Assembly: GCA_026874595.1 (NCBI GenBank)
Contig: CM049306.1
Coordinates: 32,752,019-32,816,018 of the forward strand
DNA from: Sipunculus nudus
Lineage: Eukaryota > Annelida > Sipuncula > Golfingiida > Sipunculidae
Direction: 5' to 3'
DNA: 64,000 nt
The translations under genes and the position numbers were made by a program. Of the stretch, positions 14,126-25,735 are shown in pieces. The notes beneath the pieces were generated by a model. It saw only the letters and a program-made list of their open reading frames with translations. It made no database searches and was not told the origin of the DNA. The first letter of the stretch is position 1, and the number at the start of each line of letters is the position of its first letter.

Positions 14126-15120
14126 CTGGAGTTGCCTTCTTGAGATCTCGGACCTTTTACATCTCGGCCCACACGTAGTCTGACCACTTAGTATATTCTC
14201 GAACAACTGGGTCGACGATCTCGGACCACATTACGTACCATCTCGGATCACTTTATCGGACCCGTTAAGACCTCGATCGGACTCATGATGTCGTTGTCAA
14301 ATATATATGTTCTGTCTTCAAACCATGTTAAAGCTAATTGTAAAAACAAGAAAAACCCTTGCTTACTCCACACATACCTATTGCCTCTCTCTCTCTCTTT
14401 TTATCATTTTTTTTCGATCATTAATCACACGCTACATATATTGTCTTAATCATCATCATATATAAATGTTATTCTAAAGTTTGTGCATTTGATCGTGTAT
14501 TGAAGTATTCGAGTTTGTGTGATAAAGAACGAAAGGAAGAAAAATCAAATGAAAGAAAGAATGAATGAAAGATTTAATGAAAGAAAAATTGAATGAAAGA
14601 AATTTGATTGAGAGAAAGACTAAATGAATGAAAGAATGGATAAAAGAAACATTTGATAATAGACAGATTGAATGAAAGAAAGATCAGAATGAATGAAAGA
14701 TTGTACGAACGAAGGATTGATTGAATGAAATATTTAATGAAAAAAAAGATTAAAATCAGAGGGATACTGAATGAATGAAAGACTTTATGAAAGAAAGATT
14801 GAATGAAAGAAAGATCAGAATGAATGAAAGATTGTACGAACGAAGGATTGATTGAATGAAAGACTGAATGAAAGAAAGATTGAATGAAAGAAAGATTGAA
14901 TGAAAGAAGGATCAGAATGAATGATACCTGCCGATCCCCAAGCTGATGAGGCGAACTCTCGTAGTTACCCGATCTCAAAGTCGTCCCAGGTCGTGGTGAG
15001 CAGATACAAAGCGGCCGAGATCGTTGGCCCAGTGGTCCGAGATCGTAATGGTCCGATCTGAAATGGTCCGACTTCATGTGGACCGAGATGAAAAAGGTCC
15101 GAGATCTCGAGGTACCCCTG
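14126..15120 (+). mobile_element. TIR element with GATCTCGGACC subterminal repeats
   Basis: The left arm (about 14141-14187, GAGATCTCGGACCTTTTACA) matches the inverted right arm (about 15062-15109, GAGATCTCGGACCTTTTTCA) over roughly 45 bp. Further ATCTCGGA/TCCGAGAT words crowd the inner side of both arms (14200-14280, 15000-15060). The right end reads CAGGGGTACC on the minus strand, which would fit hAT, but no 8-bp duplication was found. The core is a GAAA/GAAT simple repeat. No transposase frame is visible. Confidence 0.7.
14520..14930. repeat. Imperfect GAAA/GAATGAAA simple repeat
   Basis: GAATGAAAGAAAGATT-like words repeat for about 400 bp inside the TIR element. A near-perfect ~120-bp duplication (14675-14740 versus 14800-14860, with GATCAGAATGAATGAAAG and GTACGAACGAAGG) is visible. 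A 167-codon minus-strand frame here is low-complexity and not a gene. Confidence 0.85.
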
Positions 15121-15951
15121 TAGTTAGAAATGAGAGAGACAACTATTCGTCAAAGAAAGAGATACCTAGATTGCCCTAAATTTCCCTAGAGACTCTAAAT
15201 TTCAACATGAACCAAATTTTCTATATGCTTTAAACAGAGTGAGACTTCTTGAAACACGTCAATTAAACTTGCGGTAAAACATTAAATATGCCTATAATTC
15301 TGTATCAAAGGTCGCTTGAATATGCAAATACACATATTTATTTGATAATTTTTAGCCTAAATAATGTTGATCCTGTACCCATTCAAGCAGAAATCCCTGG
15401 GTGGAGCCGGTGTAAACACTTCGAGCTGCCCCCGTTTAAGGTTAACCCCCCCCCCCCCCCCCGGTAATGTTGACCTTCCTTACAATATTCCCTATGACTA
15501 TGGAAATTTGAAACAAGAAAGCGTGTGTTACCTCTGACAAGAATCGGTACGATTGTCGATGGCTCTTACAAGAATCCATATGATATGATTTTGATGCCCC
15601 TGAGAAGAATGGATAAGATTGTCGATTGCTCTGACAAGAATCGATACATTGCTGTTGGCTCTGACAAGAATTGAGAAAATAATTGATAGTGATGAAAAGG
15701 TTCTATGTGGTCGTTGGTTGCCCTGACAACAAAATGTCTGTGATAGAATCGTCACGGCAGACGATGTCTCTTGCGGGATATATGGTAAAAGATTACGAAA
15801 TATCTTAAGCTGTTTCGGCAATTCGAACAAGGTTTTGATTATTCATAATCTGTACATGGAGAACCCGATCGATAAGCAATTGGGGCAAGTAATCGACATT
15901 GACACTATCCAGCCATTATAACTATAATATATGTAGAATATATAAATATAT
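15121..15951. other. Unassigned; poly-C tract and short GACAAGAATCG repeats
   Basis: A run of 17 C lies at 15446-15462. Between 15530 and 15690 the phrase TCTGACAAGAATCGATA recurs every 30-60 bp (TGACAAGAAT at four places), a small degenerate tandem repeat that also creates a minus-strand open frame of 100 codons. No gene is recognised. Confidence 0.5.
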
Positions 15952-17550
15952 TGTTACGGAACCTAATAACAACAGATCACGTAATCGTGACAAGCAGATA
16001 TATTCCTACGGAAAAAACGGTTTCCGCAACATAAGGGAGCGTGAAATGTCTAGGGGAATAAATAAAGAAGTCAGTGGGTTTTTGTTAACAAATAATTATA
16101 ATTTATTCTTAGAATAAAGATATTCTTAGAATCATAACATTACAATACACTAAATCAATACATTTACACAGTATATCAATAATAAAAATGTACAGTACCA
16201 GGGTGTCCCCATCCTAGGCTTTGATTTCTGGATACCACCACTGTCACAGCTCAACAAGATTCCTTTAACACAAATAATCCAGATGAACAGTTCATGTAAA
16301 CTTCTGAGAGAACAGACTGTTACGGAACCTAATATAAACAGATAATGTATGCGTGATGAACACAAATTCTGTAACGGAGATAAAAAAAAATCAGATTCTG
16401 TAACACTAGGCAGCGTGAAATGTCTATGGGAATGAATTAAGAATTCAGTGGGTTTTTTTGTTATCAAATAAATATAATTTATTCTTAAAACAACCCTAAC
16501 ATTACAATACACTAAATCAATACAATTATTCAGTAAAACAGCGGTACAGCAATAAGTCAATACAATCACAGAGAAAATAATGTATGTGCACAGTACCTGG
16601 ATACCAACACATCACAATGATAAGTCCTTTAAATGTAAACTCTCGGAGAATGACAGTCCAGTGGAAAAATCTTGCAACAACCCAGAAAGTAAACTGAAGT
16701 CCAAATGCATAAAATCCAGGAGAAAGTCTTTGAAAATCTATAATTGCCGCATTCGTCGGATAATGTCCTGACACACGCTTCTGCGTCCGCTGGAATCTGC
16801 TCTGCTGCTGCTCTCTCTCTCTCTCTGCCCTTCCGTTCTAAAACACAGTCCCTTTATATACCTTCAAACCCAAAGCCGAAAATTTTCAACTTCTCAAACA
16901 GTCTATAAGATCATGCGGAATCACAGTAAACACGCGTTTCAGGAACTCTCTAGAAAGACATCACCGTGCCTCTACGCACCATTGTGTACACGTGATCTCG
17001 CCCCAAGCCAGCATAACAGCAAGAGTTCAACCAGTACGGATTAAACACAGAATGTACTACGCGGCCAGACACGAGCGCCACAACAGGAGTTACGCCCGTG
17101 TCACATAATAAAAGAGCACCTGTAACAAGACAATCTGTTGTAATCCAAAAGTGAAGTTCTGGTTATAATCCCAAAGGCAAACTGAGGACTAATCGTATAC
17201 AGTCTGTAAAAGTCCGTAGAATATTTATAAGTTTTGCAATTATCGGAAAGGTTCCGAAAAACTCTGACGAGAGAGTCACACTCTTCCGTGTCCGCTGGTA
17301 TTTTTCTCTCTGCCGGCTAAAAACACAGCCCCTATTTATAGCCTTTTCACCAGAAGCCCAGAAACGTCCATTATTCACGAACATTCCAAAGACACAACAA
17401 TACACACGCGCCCATAGACCCAAAAATTCTAAACTAAAATGAGCACTGTGTCTCTACAAGCCGGGGTTCAACTAGTACGGTTCAACTCAACGCCCAGGGT
17501 TTGACCCTAACACGGATCAGAACGCCAGGCGCATAATAAACATGTACATG

Positions 17551-17555
<5 letters not shown>
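15952..17555 (-). mobile_element. Solo LTR A of the gypsy family, split by LTR B
   Basis: The outer pieces 15952-16317 and 17132-17555 together make about 790 bp and match the LTR family of the provirus at 36361-41440. The start is TGTTACGGAACC and the end CATGTAACT. Flanking ATAT (15948-15951, 17556-17559) is a plausible 4-bp target duplication, though it lies in TA-rich sequence. The minus-strand TATA box (CTATAAATAGG, near 17329-17343) and a CT-rich patch are preserved. Ty3/gypsy LTRs normally give 4-6-bp duplications. No internal region remains. Confidence 0.75.
16318..17127 (-). mobile_element. Solo LTR B (810 bp) nested inside LTR A
   Basis: It begins TGTTACGGAACC and ends AGCACCTGTAACA, with inverted termini TGTTAC/GTAACA. 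A 4-bp duplication AGAC flanks it exactly (16314-16317, 17128-17131). The sequence resumes LTR A on both sides. On the minus strand a TATATAAA box is at about 16853-16860 next to a CT-rich run. Open frames of 60-139 codons across it are incidental. Confidence 0.82.

Positions 17556-17620
<65 letters not shown>
17556..17620. repeat. (TA)n microsatellite next to LTR A
   Basis: A TA tract begins directly at the end of LTR A and is interrupted once by TTTA. The segment from 17621 to 18104 has no recognised feature. Confidence 0.95.
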
Positions 17621-17625
<5 letters not shown>

Positions 17626-18101
17626 CATACTATATGTATATACAGCATGTGCAAATTACAGCATTTAAAACTTGAAGTATGGTTAAAATAATATCTAGTA
17701 AATGTGCTTTGTATACAATTCTGTACAATGTATTTGATGAGATTGCCTACACAAATGAATGAAATGCGTATTGCATGATATATTTAAAATAATAAAATAT
17801 ATTTAACAAAAATATATATATACCAAATAAATTATGAAAATACAAGGTTTTGGATGTTTCATAATCTGTATAAAGTGAACCAGATTGGTAAGCAATTGGG
17901 GCTAGTAATCGACACGGACACTTTCTTGCCATTATAACAATAATCTCGGCCTGGCTGCGTTTATTTATTTATATCAACATTCTGCACTGTATTCAATACA
18001 GAGAGACACTTCTGTTAAAAGCAAGGAGTATTCTACGTTTATATAATGGGTCAAATTAAAATTCAAAGTAAATAGATCATACTTAAGCTACAAATTATAC
18101 C

Positions 18102-18104
<3 letters not shown>

Positions 18105-18178
<74 letters not shown>
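18105..18178. repeat. (TA)n microsatellite, left flank of second pogo-like element
   Basis: About 74 bp of pure TA, ending two bases before CAGTGAAACTCC. Confidence 0.95.
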
Positions 18179-18180
<2 letters not shown>

Positions 18181-18181
<1 letters not shown>

Positions 18182-19120
18182 AGTGAAACTCCTACTTGCG
18201 GACATCTCAGTAAGGCGGACAACTCACTAATGCGGACATTAAATCACAGTCATCACAGTCCCTTTGCCCCTATATTATGTTTAACGTAAAATCAGTACAG
18301 CGGACAACTCACTATCCCGGACAACGGACAAACTTTCCAGTTTCGCCTGTGTATCCAGTACATATTACGACCATCTAAAGCGGGCAGATTCTTTTTTGTT
18401 CATATATCTGAAGTCGTGACCTCGTGTGACCTGTTTTAGTAACCCAAGTACAAGCGTAATTTGGTGAACCATCGTTATGTTACATTTGATATACAGTCTA
18501 AAATTATGTATATTTCTATAAATCTATTATTAAGGCCAGTCAATCATAAATATAAACCTAAGCTTTCAAACAGCTTTTCATTTGACAAGACTAACATTAA
18601 AGACTAAAGTTCGTGCATTGTGATCGGCGTCTGGCCCGGGAAGCCTTATCTAGTTAGCGACAGTTTGCACAGTTGTAAATGAGAATGCGTTGTGAAGACT
18701 TTCATTTGAGAAATGATCATGCTGTCCGGATGCTGTCAATATACAGCCTTCAATATATCTAGTGCAACCATCCATGAACTATGCTTATTTAGAAGATGAA
18801 GCATGGTACGTCGAAGTGAAACTGCCTAGTAAGTGTATGAGGCCTAGCTGATGAAGTTGAAACAGAGAAAGAAAGTGTTTGTCTCTCCTTTTTTATTAAT
18901 AATATTTTACAAATTACAAATGCATATTTAACCTATTTTGAAAATGACTGAGAGAAAATTTATGTATTCCAAATTAAGCGTAAACATAATCAAAACAGAG
19001 GACATCAGTAACATTAAATGAAGAATTGACGCAATATGCCAAACTCCTCTAAACAGGTAAACTCACTTATACAGACAAAATCCTCCAGTTCCTTGAGTGT
19101 CCTGCTTAGAGGAGTTTACC

Positions 19121-19122
<2 letters not shown>
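18181..19122 (+). mobile_element. pogo/Tc1-like TIR element, ~940 bp
   Basis: The left end CAGTGAAACTCCTACTTGCG pairs with TAGGTAAACTCCTCTAAGCA, the right end read on the minus strand. A GCGGACA(A/T)CTCA word repeats at the left end (18196-18320), a subterminal repeat typical of this class. Both sides are (TA)n tracts (18105-18178, 19121-19155). No transposase frame is visible. The exact TA target is blurred by AAA next to the left terminus. Confidence 0.7.

Positions 19123-19155
<33 letters not shown>
19121..19155. repeat. (TA)n microsatellite, right flank
   Basis: A short TA tract with one AAA interruption lies against the right end of the pogo-like element. Confidence 0.9.
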
Positions 19156-19948
19156 TAAGAATCGATTCACCGATGTTATATTCCGACAACTTTAATTTTC
19201 TGAAGTCCGTACTGAAAAGCCAAGCGGTTGAAAATTGTTTACGGATAATTGGACCAAGGCAACTCTTCATGGACATATTTGTCTGTAGGTGATTAACCAA
19301 TATCAGTATATGTGGGAACGTCACAGCACGTGATCATTTTTATTTAAATCTGTTTTATTTTCATCTTTCATTGTTTCGGAAAGGATGTCTGTAGGGATAA
19401 CAAGCAGGTCGCATTAAAATGATGTTTGTATGTGTTGCGTGCTTGGAATTAACCAGCGCTGTTTCTAGAAGATAAAACAAAGACAAGTTTTGTTTATATG
19501 AAACGCCTGATCGGAACACTCTTCAACAGTTATTACTGAATCATGTGATAGATCATTTTGCGAGCAGACAACCAATGTAATGGTTTAAAATACTGTTATT
19601 TCTTGGCCAGCGGCGTCAATAAAGGGAATGGGGGTATTTACCCATCCCCCCCCCCCCACACACACACACACTCCCTGGGATTTGAGGTGCAAAAAAAAAT
19701 GTTGCAATGTTGATATTCTTTTTTTTTCTTAGTAAGCATTGACCAATAAAAGCAAAAATGCACCAGAATGCAGTAGTGTACATACATTTTTTTTTCAAAA
19801 TTTACCACACCGTGGTCCCCTACACCTCATCCCACCCCCTCCCCACTCGCATCCGCTTACTGCCCCCCCCCCCCCTGCCATTTGGGTCAGTCTCCCTTTA
19901 GAAAGTAACTTTCGGATGTTGACGCACCACGTCAGAGAGGTGTTTGTT
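19156..19948. other. Unassigned; hAT-type end and poly-C tracts
   Basis: CCAGCGGCGTCAATAAAG at about 19607 resembles a hAT-type terminus (CAGCGGCGT) and is followed by a poly-C/(CA)n stretch at about 19645-19673. A second poly-C run lies near 19863-19875. No partner end or duplication was found. Confidence 0.35.
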
Positions 19949-19960
19949 TATATATATATA

Positions 19961-20010
<50 letters not shown>
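19949..20010. repeat. (TA)n microsatellite
   Basis: About 60 bp of TA with one TTTA interruption. No element end was recognised on either side. The next 1.4 kb (20011-21396) contains no gene or repeat that I recognise. Confidence 0.95.
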
Positions 20011-20014
<4 letters not shown>

Positions 20015-21400
20015 ATCCTGACGAAATCCTGACAGGGACCTAGGTTTTGCCAGAACCCGATCAGGATTCACGTCGGGCCAAACTTTTTCTCCAGTCATAT
20101 CAGGTTTACAGCCATACAGACCCATGCATGATCCAGCTCATAATTGTAAGTGTGAATTAACTCAGTTAAACTTTCATGTGTGTTCAGAATCTGAACCGGG
20201 ATCCGGGCTTAGATTCTGATTAATTCGGGACTTTCAAAAATATATGTAGAGAATGAAAATTAAACTTAAAATGCTTTAAATAAAAACTATTAAAACGTTA
20301 TGCATACAATATTTTATTTTATTCCAAATTGTAAACGAAATGGAAGGTAGAAACAATTACATTCTGTCCCAGTTTCGCTGAACACTTTTTGCCTGGTAAA
20401 TTTTTGTGTAGAACCTCTGCCAGATGTTAGAATATAAGCAAGAAGTGCATTTGAATAAAATGTGAATGACAGAGCCGGAGTCGCCGGTCCCTCTGACGAG
20501 TATAAAATCTAATTTAAATGGTTTAATTTCAGAACCATTAGTAGTTATCTACTTACACCTTTTTATGCAAACGCTCATATTCAGATTTAAATTATGAAAC
20601 TAAAATTAATTTGTCTTTCAAAGGTTTTAGCCAGTATGGTTGCTTTTCCAGTTTATATTTCATACTTTGGTGGCGGATTATATAAGCGATTAATTTGAGG
20701 CGTCACTATATATTAGTGACATGGGTGCAACCTTACTTTGGACCATTGTTTTAAAAAAATGCATATATACATCCTAACTGTGTGCATAGTTATAAATCTA
20801 AATGCTACAAGTTCAAGGATACAAAGAAGAAATGTGATGTAATATATCAATTTATTTGGTTTGTTCTTGTTTTGGCTGACTCTACAGAGATCCTTTTACG
20901 ATTTTAATTAAACTTTAAAAATTACGTGACATTTTTACCTTTTAAATTTTATTTTAAAACTAATGGCTAAAACTAAAATTAGTCATTTGTAAGTTTATCT
21001 CAGTCAAATTAAAGAAAACACAAATTTCCCAATGCAACTTATAAATACCGATGATGTACACATGAAAGTTTTGTTTGGCCGCCAAAGCAATGTATACCCT
21101 AGTTAAAACAAATAATCACTTATTTAATTACATTAAGTTGATATATATTGTGACGTATAAGGCTTGAATTGAACCGAATGACGAAAAATATTCGATTATG
21201 CTCATTAGCTTGATTGCCTTTTATTACACCAAAAATAACGGGAAGGTTGTAAAATTATAAGCCACCTTATATTTCAAACTTTAAAATTTAAACTTTATTT
21301 GAATGGATTATCAAAATCAGGTAAAGTATTGGGTATGATTTTACTTAACACTACAAATTTCACCAAATAACCATATCCAAGGGGGAACCCTGAACAGTAA

Positions 21401-21868
21401 AGTGACCCAATCACCAATAAAGCATCTTGAATTAACAGCTTTTCCCTTTCAAATTAATCAATACCGTCCAAAATATATCATTGAAACCGTTTGCGTACTC
21501 CTGTAAACGAGGGTTAAAAACAGTGAACCGGGCGCGATCACTGCATCGCAGAGCCACAACACATGTTAATCAATCATGAGAAGCACTGACTGACTTGGCC
21601 CAAAAAAAGTAGTACATGATCCCGCTGCGTAAAACACCGAGCTTTCCGGCTCACAACTAGACCTCCGGTCACGCGGCCTTTTTATGGTAAGCAGACACAC
21701 GTGGACTGTGTTTACAAACACGCAGAGCCATAATAAGGTGTTAAAAAAGCTGTAAGCAAGGTACTGAGACTGTGTGCTGGGAATATTTTGCTGGGAGAAT
21801 TTGTATAAAGCAAAACTGAACTACTAATGTGAAAGAATAGGCATAATAATGCTCCTGATAATTACCCT
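21401..21868 (-). mobile_element. TTAA-target element, copy 1 (decayed)
   Basis: This 468-bp stretch aligns in inverted orientation along its whole length with 58625-59121. Shared words include GCGCGATCACTGC/GCGATCGCGC, CGCGTGACCGGAGGT, AACCGTTTGC and CCCAATCACC. Its right edge meets TTAA (21869-21872); its left edge meets GTAA (21397-21400), a probable mutated TTAA. A TTAA target suggests piggyBac or Kolobok ancestry. No coding capacity. Confidence 0.7.
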
Positions 21869-22104
21869 TTAACTCATTCTATTTTTGAAAATATCTGTAC
21901 CGAGATTGCTTAATAAAATTGCCGATTTTAGGCTTTTTGGACACTTTTCCAGAGGGAAATGTTTAGAAATATCATTTCTATGATTTACCTTAACAGAAAA
22001 TGGCATCAAACCTAATAATGACGGGGATGCAGTAAAACTTACAATTCCAGGATTTGCCTCAGGACTATAAGCTTGCATCGTCGAACGCAATCAATGGAAC
22101 AAAA

Positions 22105-22200
22105 CAGTGGCGGATCCAGAGGGGGCGCTCGCAATGCGCGCCCCACAGCTGAGCTGCAACATGTCATTTAATCTATTTCTTTTCCTACTTATTCGTGATT
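22105..22200 (+). mobile_element. hAT-type element end
   Basis: CAGTGGCGGATCCAGAGGG followed by GGGCGCTCGCAATGCGCGCC is a typical hAT-style terminus. The opposite end is not found and may have been lost at the LINE insertion. Confidence 0.4.
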
Positions 22201-22394
22201 AATTTTCAATGTTCATATATTTTTTATTCATTAGCAAATATATTATTCAGTTATCCACAGTTTATTACTTCCTTATTCATAAGTTGAGGATATTAATGAG
22301 CAGCAGTGTGATTTGCTACGTTAAAACAACATCCAATGTTTCTTTAATGAGAGAGGAAGTCTTTTCGCTATTTCACTCATACCACTGAGGAGTT

Positions 22395-22500
22395 AGCACG
22401 GCCTGGGTTTGTTGTCGACCATGAAAAATTCCAATGGCTCCTCTGCTGAAACCGGCACTCGAACTAAGGTGATCTGGTGCCCGCGCCCTGTACGCTGGCT
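22395..22500 (-). repeat. Possible tRNA-derived SINE remnant
   Basis: On the minus strand AGTTCGAGTGCCGG (about 22444-22460) resembles a tRNA B box. It is preceded at tRNA-like distance by GCCAGCGTACAGGGCGCGGG, which vaguely resembles an A-box region. The A box is poor, so this is tentative. Confidence 0.3.
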
Positions 22501-22524
22501 AGACGACAGAAACCTGAAAATGGA

Positions 22525-23848
22525 AAGGTTTATATAAGGTCAATGGGAGTTACTGGCACTGCCCTAGAATGGTTTGCATCATATCTTTGTAAACGTAACC
22601 AGTCAGTTCTGATTGAAGGGATTAAGTCTAAGTTGCAAATATTGGACCTTGGTGTGCCCCAGGGCTCTGTCTTAGGACCTGTCCTCTTTACTCTTTGCAC
22701 TGCTCCCTTAGGTACTTTACTTCATGAGCGTGGTTTTTATAATATGTATGCTGATGATTCTACTTTGTATTTGATTTCAAGGCCTGAGCACCTCAGCAAT
22801 AACTTCACATATATGGAGGCTACTGCTGGTTTAGTACGTAAGTGGATGGCAAACAACAGCTTGAAAATGAACGATGATAAAACAGAGGTGATACTGATTA
22901 CACCGAAACACATGGCGACAAAGATCAAATGTCCAAATCTTCTAACTGGCGAACATAAAGTTCCACCATCTCAGTGGATTCGAAGCCTTGGTGTTTATTT
23001 TGATTCTCACTCCACCATGGAGCAGCATGTGAACCTCATATGCCGTGTGGCCTACATGCATCTCCACGACATTTATATAATAAAAGCGTATTTGAATCAA
23101 CGCTCTCTTGAGCGCCTGATCCATGCTTTTGTCACAACCTAGTTAGATAATGGAAATGCTTTACTTCTGGGGAATCCATCTTCTTCATTAATTCAGAGGC
23201 TTCAGGGAGTTCAGAACAATTATGATCATATTGCACCTGTATTGCAGGAGCTGTACTGGCTCCCTGTAAGTTAGCGTATTAAATTTAAGGTGGACATACT
23301 ACTTTTCAAGACCAAACATCGCATGGCCCCGGTCTACTAACAAGATATTATTCATTCGTACACACCAGGTAGATGCCTCAGATCCGCCGATCATGACTTA
23401 CTTTTTGTTCCCACATACAAAGTATTCCATGGTTGCTCAAAGAGCATTTTGTGTGGCAGGTCCCACTTTTGTGGAATTCATTTCCTTTAGAATTAAGAAA
23501 AGCTGAGAGCCTTACCGTTTTTAAAAAATGCTCAAGACATACTTATTTGTGCAATATTGCGATTAGCTGTGATTTTGCATATGTGCAGATTTTCAATTCC
23601 ATGCCTTTACTATTCTTTTATTGGTTTAATGTCTTTTATTGGTTTAGTATCATAGTTAATGTATATCAATGGATTATGTGCATGTTTTATCTAGCCTAAG
23701 TAATATCTAAATGTTTGTCTTAATTTTTATTTAATGATTTTTTCTTATAGTCATTTTTATGCAAATGCTTGCTTGTAATAGCAATTTAGAGCACAACACT
23801 GTGGATTTTACGCTTTACAAAATAAAATATTATTCTTCTTCTTTTTAC

Positions 23849-23890
<42 letters not shown>
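22525..23890 (+). pseudogene. 5'-truncated CR1/L2-like LINE, reverse transcriptase and 3' tail
   Basis: A frame at 22477-23142 contains late reverse-transcriptase motifs: GTALEWFASYL, then GVPQGSVLGPVLF, then the catalytic YADD at 22747-22758, then a LKMNDDKTEV-like motif. A stop follows at 23140-23142. Further decayed coding continues to about 23560, with words such as LYWLPV and LRSADHDLL that are typical of the C-terminal part of CR1/L2/Jockey-group proteins. The 3' end runs into GCTTTACAAAATAAAAT and a (TTA)n tract, a common tail for this group. The endonuclease and early RT domains are missing, so it was probably truncated during target-primed reverse transcription. The clade is inferred, not searched. 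Confidence 0.85.
23849..23890. repeat. (TTA)n microsatellite at the LINE 3' end
   Basis: About 42 bp of TTA directly follow the LINE tail; probably the LINE's own 3' repeat. From 23891 to 24284 nothing is recognised. Confidence 0.9.
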
Positions 23891-23891
<1 letters not shown>

Positions 23892-24607
23892 AGACTTAAG
23901 TATCGGTTAGTTTACCCCAAGCAAACATTTGAAAGTTAATGCATAATTTAAGAAATCATAGTTTTCATAATAGCCATCAACCGCCATTGCAAAACCTAAA
24001 TGTACAAGGAACTTCTAAATTTTCGAGCTTCAAATCTGTGCAACTTCTATGCTTCTTTTATCATCTTTCTTATTAACGTTTGGAAGCTGTTGCGCTTCAT
24101 GCCCGTTTGGGACTGTAGAGATTGCCAGCAACGGGCCGTTGAACCCTCCTAACAAAAGAATAATGCAAAATGATAACATCACTGGGTCTCTCCCATGGGA
24201 AACTTAGATATTTTATAGATATTCTACTTCGTGTACCACATATGATAAGTTCACAAGAGCACCACAATTGGTATATAATACGCCCGTCGCATATCTTGTG
24301 ACCTCAGACCTCAGTAAGTATGCGTGGATTTTGCTGAGCATGTAATTGAGTAGAGAAACTGTATTGGTCAATATTCATAAGGAGTTTCATAAAATCCATC
24401 AGATTTTTGGTAAGTCATCACGGCGCCAAAAAAAAGTCTGGTGACTTCATTAAATATGCATAGATTTTGCTGGAAATCGAAATCGAAACTAAAGATATTT
24501 TATTGATTAATATTTCTTTTGCTTTTTATCAAAATCCATCATACTCTTGGTAAGTTACCGCGGCGACACCACAAAGTAGCCTTGTGATAGCTGACCTTAT
24601 TATTCAT

Positions 24608-25168
24608 TAGGGCTGTGTATCGTATTATACGTATTGCGATACAGTTAATTCGATACCGATACATATTGACGATACTTTTCATTTTTCTTTGTATATCATT
24701 TCTAGATAAAAGTTCTGTTTCTTGTTTTTATATGTTTTTTCTTTATTTTAACATACCACGTTTTAGTATGCTATGCTCTTTAGCAGCTTAAGCTTGATGT
24801 TAAATAAATAAACAGACCAGTTGATTTTGATTATCAAAATCTATCTTATCAAGACTAACAAAAAGCCTTTTTCATCCCCCCCCCCCCCCCCCCCCCATAT
24901 GCACAAACACTATTTCATTGCATTTGGTGGGGAGGTTCATATAGGCTTTATTTTTTATGTCATGTATTTACACTGTTTTGTTCTGTGAATATGAATCCCA
25001 TTAGTCACTCTCATGTTTGTACAGGATTGTCCCGAGGCATTAACCATTTATTTTACATCTATTGTCGAACGCGGGAGTTCTGAGTAACCTTTGACCGGCT
25101 ACGTAAATATAAAATAGAGATTAAATGATTTATCATAAGCGAAAAGGTGCCCTGCTGAGGTCATAGAA

Positions 25169-25225
<57 letters not shown>

Positions 25226-25586
25226 AGAGGAAATATACGTGAATGTACCTTATTCCTAATAACAATATGTCATGTGAATATCAATTTCATTAATAAAGAG
25301 GAACGTCAGTATCATTCTTTTTTCATCGCTCACATGTACCTGTTTGTTATGGAAGTACTGACGTGCATGCGTATATACATCTATTGACAGGTCTTAAAAG
25401 CCAAAGCAACAAATACACAGTGCATTTAGATTTATAAATCGTCATGGTTATATTAAAGTAAGAGTTATATCCCTATTCTTTAGCAATCAATCGATACGAC
25501 CAATACAGCATGCAACGCATTTCGGTTATCGTATCGACGCCGTGTATCGATTCGTATCGATATATCGATATATTGATACAGCCCTA
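24608..25586 (-). mobile_element. Second complete copy of the hAT-like element, 979 bp
   Basis: It starts TAGGGCTGTGTATC and ends GATACAGCCCTA, flanked by a perfect 8-bp duplication TTATTCAT (24600-24607, 25587-25594). It is the reverse complement of 4887-5886 and differs by few substitutions where I compared. The main differences are the poly-C tract (21 C at 24876-24896, versus 10 in copy 1) and the TA tract length. The low divergence suggests fairly recent mobility of the family. Confidence 0.88.
25172..25222. repeat. (TA)n microsatellite inside hAT copy 2
   Basis: Positional equivalent of 5259-5317. Confidence 0.95.
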
Positions 25587-25735
25587 TTATTCATGTGTGT
25601 ATTTTGCCAAGAATCGAACTCGGGAAAGATAATATATTGGTAAGAAGTTATGGTGAATTTTTTAAAAGCCATCGAAGCTCCGGTAAGTCATTAAAGGTAA
25701 TGGACGGACGGACGGACCATGGGTACACCATAATA

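Larger units (their letters stand above)
24285..25735 (+). repeat. ~150-bp tandem repeat interrupted by the hAT element
   Basis: The phrases GGTAAGTCATCACGGCG, AAATCCATCA and ATGCATAGATTTTGCTGG recur at about 24300-24340, 24390-24470, 24530-24607 and, after the hAT insertion, 25587-25735. The third unit reads GACCTTATTATTCAT, then the hAT element, then GTGTGTATTTTGCC. The insertion therefore postdates the tandem array. Confidence 0.6.

Noticed and set aside
14574-15077. 167-codon minus-strand frame, the longest but one in the window
   Set aside because: Its FIQSFFHS-type repetition comes from the GAAA/GAAT simple repeat, and its ends lie in transposon arms.
14118-15128. Firm hAT assignment for the GATCTCGGACC element
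   Set aside because: CAGGGG at the right end fits, but the left end diverges and CTGCCTAT versus TAGTTAGA is not a duplication.
16150-16774. 139- and 82-codon minus-strand frames near 16.2-16.8 kb
   Set aside because: They lie inside solo LTR sequence, cross an LTR-LTR junction and are not preserved in the related LTRs.
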